Part shown: positions 62,720 to 64,000 of the stretch, one piece after another
Position numbering within the stretch: the stretch's first letter is position 1
How the letters are laid out: each line of letters begins with the position of its first letter
DNA from: Caproicibacter fermentans
GTDB taxonomy: Bacteria > Bacillota > Clostridia > Oscillospirales > Acutalibacteraceae
DNA: 64,000 bases
Direction: 5' to 3'
Assembly (NCBI RefSeq): GCF_009746625.1
Contig: NZ_VWXL01000020.1
Location: 1 to 64,000 of the forward strand
Program-made: the position numbers and the translations under genes
The notes under the pieces: model-generated
What the model was told of the DNA's origin: nothing
What the model saw: the letters and a program-made list of their open reading frames with translations, nothing else
The model's database searches: none

Positions 62720-63775
62720 ATGACTTTTCCCAAACTTTCAAAAGAAGAAATGACAGCGCGTCTTGCGCCTCCCTCGGGCAAGATCCGAATGGTTCTCGAC
62801 ACCGATACCTATAACGAAGTGGACGACCAGTTCGCTTTGTCATATGCATTAATGTCACCCGAAAAGCTTTCAGTGGAAGCGGTTTATGCGGCCCCGTTCT
62901 CCGGCACGTTCTTTGCCAGACTTCTGAACAAAGACGATGTCACAGTCCCTATGACTTTTGACCTTGCAGAAGGTTTGGAGCAGAGTTATCAGGAGATCAT
63001 TAAAATTTTTGGAATGCTTGACCAGTCTCCGGAGGGCAAGGTATTCCGCGGCTCTTCGGAGTATATGAAAAACCCCGATCAGCCTGTTTACAGCGATGCG
63101 GCACGCGACCTGGTTAAAAGAGCTATGGCAAGCGATGATATTCTCTATGTCGTTGCAATCGGTGAAATCACTAACATCGCATCCGCAATCCTCATGGAAC
63201 CGGAAATTATCAAAAAAATTATTATCGTCTGGCTGGGCGGCCATCCTCTTTACTGGCCTCACACTGTCGAATTCAACATTGGTCAGGACCCGATCGCTTC
63301 CCAAATTATTTTTAACAGTGGCGTTCCGCTTGTTCTGGTTCCCTGTATGGCGGTAGCATCCAACCTTACAACCACCGCAGCGGAACTTAGAGAAAACCTG
63401 ATGGGAAAAAGCAGAATAGGCTCTTATTTATCCGATATCGTCATCCGTCAACTCAGTCCGCAGAATGCCGCTAACATGCTCAATCTTTTTCGGCTCACTT
63501 ATCTGAAGGGCACGGACGATTACAGGCAGAGTACCGAAGAAGGTGTTCCGTTTGGCGCGATGTCTCCATCCAGGATCATCTGGGACATTTCTACAATCGG
63601 ATATATGATCAATCCCATTTGGTGCCCTTCAACGCTTGTACCATCCCCGATCCTGACCGATGATCTTAGATGGGAAATGGATCCGTGCCGACACCTCATG
63701 CGAATCTGTAACTTTGTGTATCGTGACGGAGTCTTTGGGGACATGTTTGCAAAACTTAGTAAGGCGCCGAAATAA
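62720..63775 (+). CDS. nucleoside hydrolase-family protein
   Basis: 351 residues of the inosine-uridine preferring nucleoside hydrolase superfamily. The calcium-site motif is a longer variant, DTDTYNEVDDQFALSYAL (27-44), instead of the usual DTDPGIDD. Later segments VAIGEITNIASAIL, WLGGHPLYWPH and EFNIGQDPIASQIIFNSG match the family. It would release a base from an N-glycoside, giving free ribose for the PfkB kinase. GGAGAAT precedes the ATG. No signal peptide, so cytoplasmic after import. Substrate uncertain because of the variant motif. Confidence 0.88.
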   Translation: MTFPKLSKEEMTARLAPPSGKIRMVLDTDTYNEVDDQFALSYALMSPEKLSVEAVYAAPFSGTFFARLLNKDDVTVPMTFDLAEGLEQSYQEIIKIFGMLDQSPEGKVFRGSSEYMKNPDQPVYSDAARDLVKRAMASDDILYVVAIGEITNIASAILMEPEIIKKIIIVWLGGHPLYWPHTVEFNIGQDPIASQIIFNSGVPLVLVPCMAVASNLTTTAAELRENLMGKSRIGSYLSDIVIRQLSPQNAANMLNLFRLTYLKGTDDYRQSTEEGVPFGAMSPSRIIWDISTIGYMINPIWCPSTLVPSPILTDDLRWEMDPCRHLMRICNFVYRDGVFGDMFAKLSKAPK

Positions 63776-63784
63776 ATAAGGACT

Positions 63785-63812
63785 AAGGATACACTGAAAA
63801 AATATCCTTTTG
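63785..63812 (+). terminator. weak terminator after the nucleoside-hydrolase gene
   Basis: AAGGATA (63785-63791) and TATCCTT (63803-63809) pair around an 11-base loop, followed by TTG. Weak. The remaining sequence to 64000 shows no recognisable gene. Confidence 0.4.
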
Positions 63813-64000
63813 AAAACTGGTCTTTTCGGGCCTTCGGCGTGCCTAAAAGTTAAAAGCTTTCTGATTTGGGCGCAGTTCACCCGCAAACAGCGCCGGTTGG
63901 CCTGCGCCATCCGCCCGATGTGGAAACACCGATATCTGCGGCCGGTTGGAAGTGGAACGGAAATTCAGCCTTGCCAACCGTAAACGCGGATTGGGGCTGA

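Noticed and set aside
1-64000. CRISPR arrays, tRNA or rRNA genes
   Set aside because: No regularly spaced repeats, CCA-type tRNA cloverleaf or rRNA-like blocks were noticed in reading; a tRNAscan or Infernal run was not possible.

Overview
The window looks like a chromosome segment of an anaerobic, spore-former-type Firmicute (class Clostridia, plausibly Oscillospiraceae/Ruminococcaceae). This rests on Gram-positive-type lipoproteins, strong AGGAGG-type ribosome sites, many TTG starts, an FMN riboswitch in front of ribDEBAH, a Fe-S L-serine dehydratase split into SdaAA/SdaAB, and YesMN-type two-component systems beside sugar ABC transporters. The organism assignment is inference. I see no rRNA, tRNA, CRISPR array or prophage. 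The extreme left edge carries what may be the first codons of an IS5-type transposase.

Layout. (1) 0.2-12.2 kb, minus strand: an amino-sugar module with a GH94 chitobiose-type phosphorylase, a phosphohexomutase, a YesM-like kinase, a sugar ABC importer, an AraC-type response regulator, nagB and nagA. Together these can import GlcNAc-containing disaccharides, split them by phosphorolysis and feed fructose-6-P into glycolysis. (2) 12.3-18.8 kb, minus: DUF1861 protein, a second sugar ABC importer, a GH130 mannoside phosphorylase and a LacI regulator. (3) 19.2-32.2 kb, minus: a myo-inositol operon (iolJ-C-D-E ... iolG-B). Three unusual genes sit in its middle: an organophosphate-antiporter-family transporter, a large purple-acid-phosphatase-like multidomain protein and a histidine-acid phosphatase (phytase/MINPP type). 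A DeoR regulator and iolA lie divergently at 32.6-35.2 kb. The three iol promoter regions share a TTTATTGG-N-A/C-AT element. I read the whole as a phytate or inositol-phosphate to acetyl-CoA locus.

(4) 35.4-39.2 kb, plus: FMN riboswitch and ribD-ribE-ribBA-ribH. (5) 39.4-45.7 kb, minus: an OmpR/HisKA two-component system followed by an ABC exporter-like system whose middle subunit fuses membrane segments to an M1-type metallopeptidase. A long inverted repeat covers the translation start of the ATPase. (6) 45.8-50.2 kb, plus: NrtR-like regulator and nadA-nadB-nadC de novo NAD synthesis, behind a consensus promoter holding two palindromes. (7) 50.3-54.5 kb: a serine catabolism group (RidA, YheO/DauR-like regulator, sdaAB, sdaAA, DAACS symporter). 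(8) 55.0-63.8 kb, plus: a ribosyl/nucleoside-type operon that starts with a LacI repressor fused to a PfkB kinase. It continues with a separate PfkB kinase, an RbsA-like ATPase, two different RbsC-like permeases around a lipoprotein binding protein, and a nucleoside-hydrolase-family enzyme.

Start codons were chosen by Shine-Dalgarno spacing and family N-termini, so several differ from the longest open frame; TTG starts are frequent. Operon membership, substrate specificities and operators are inferred from sequence only.
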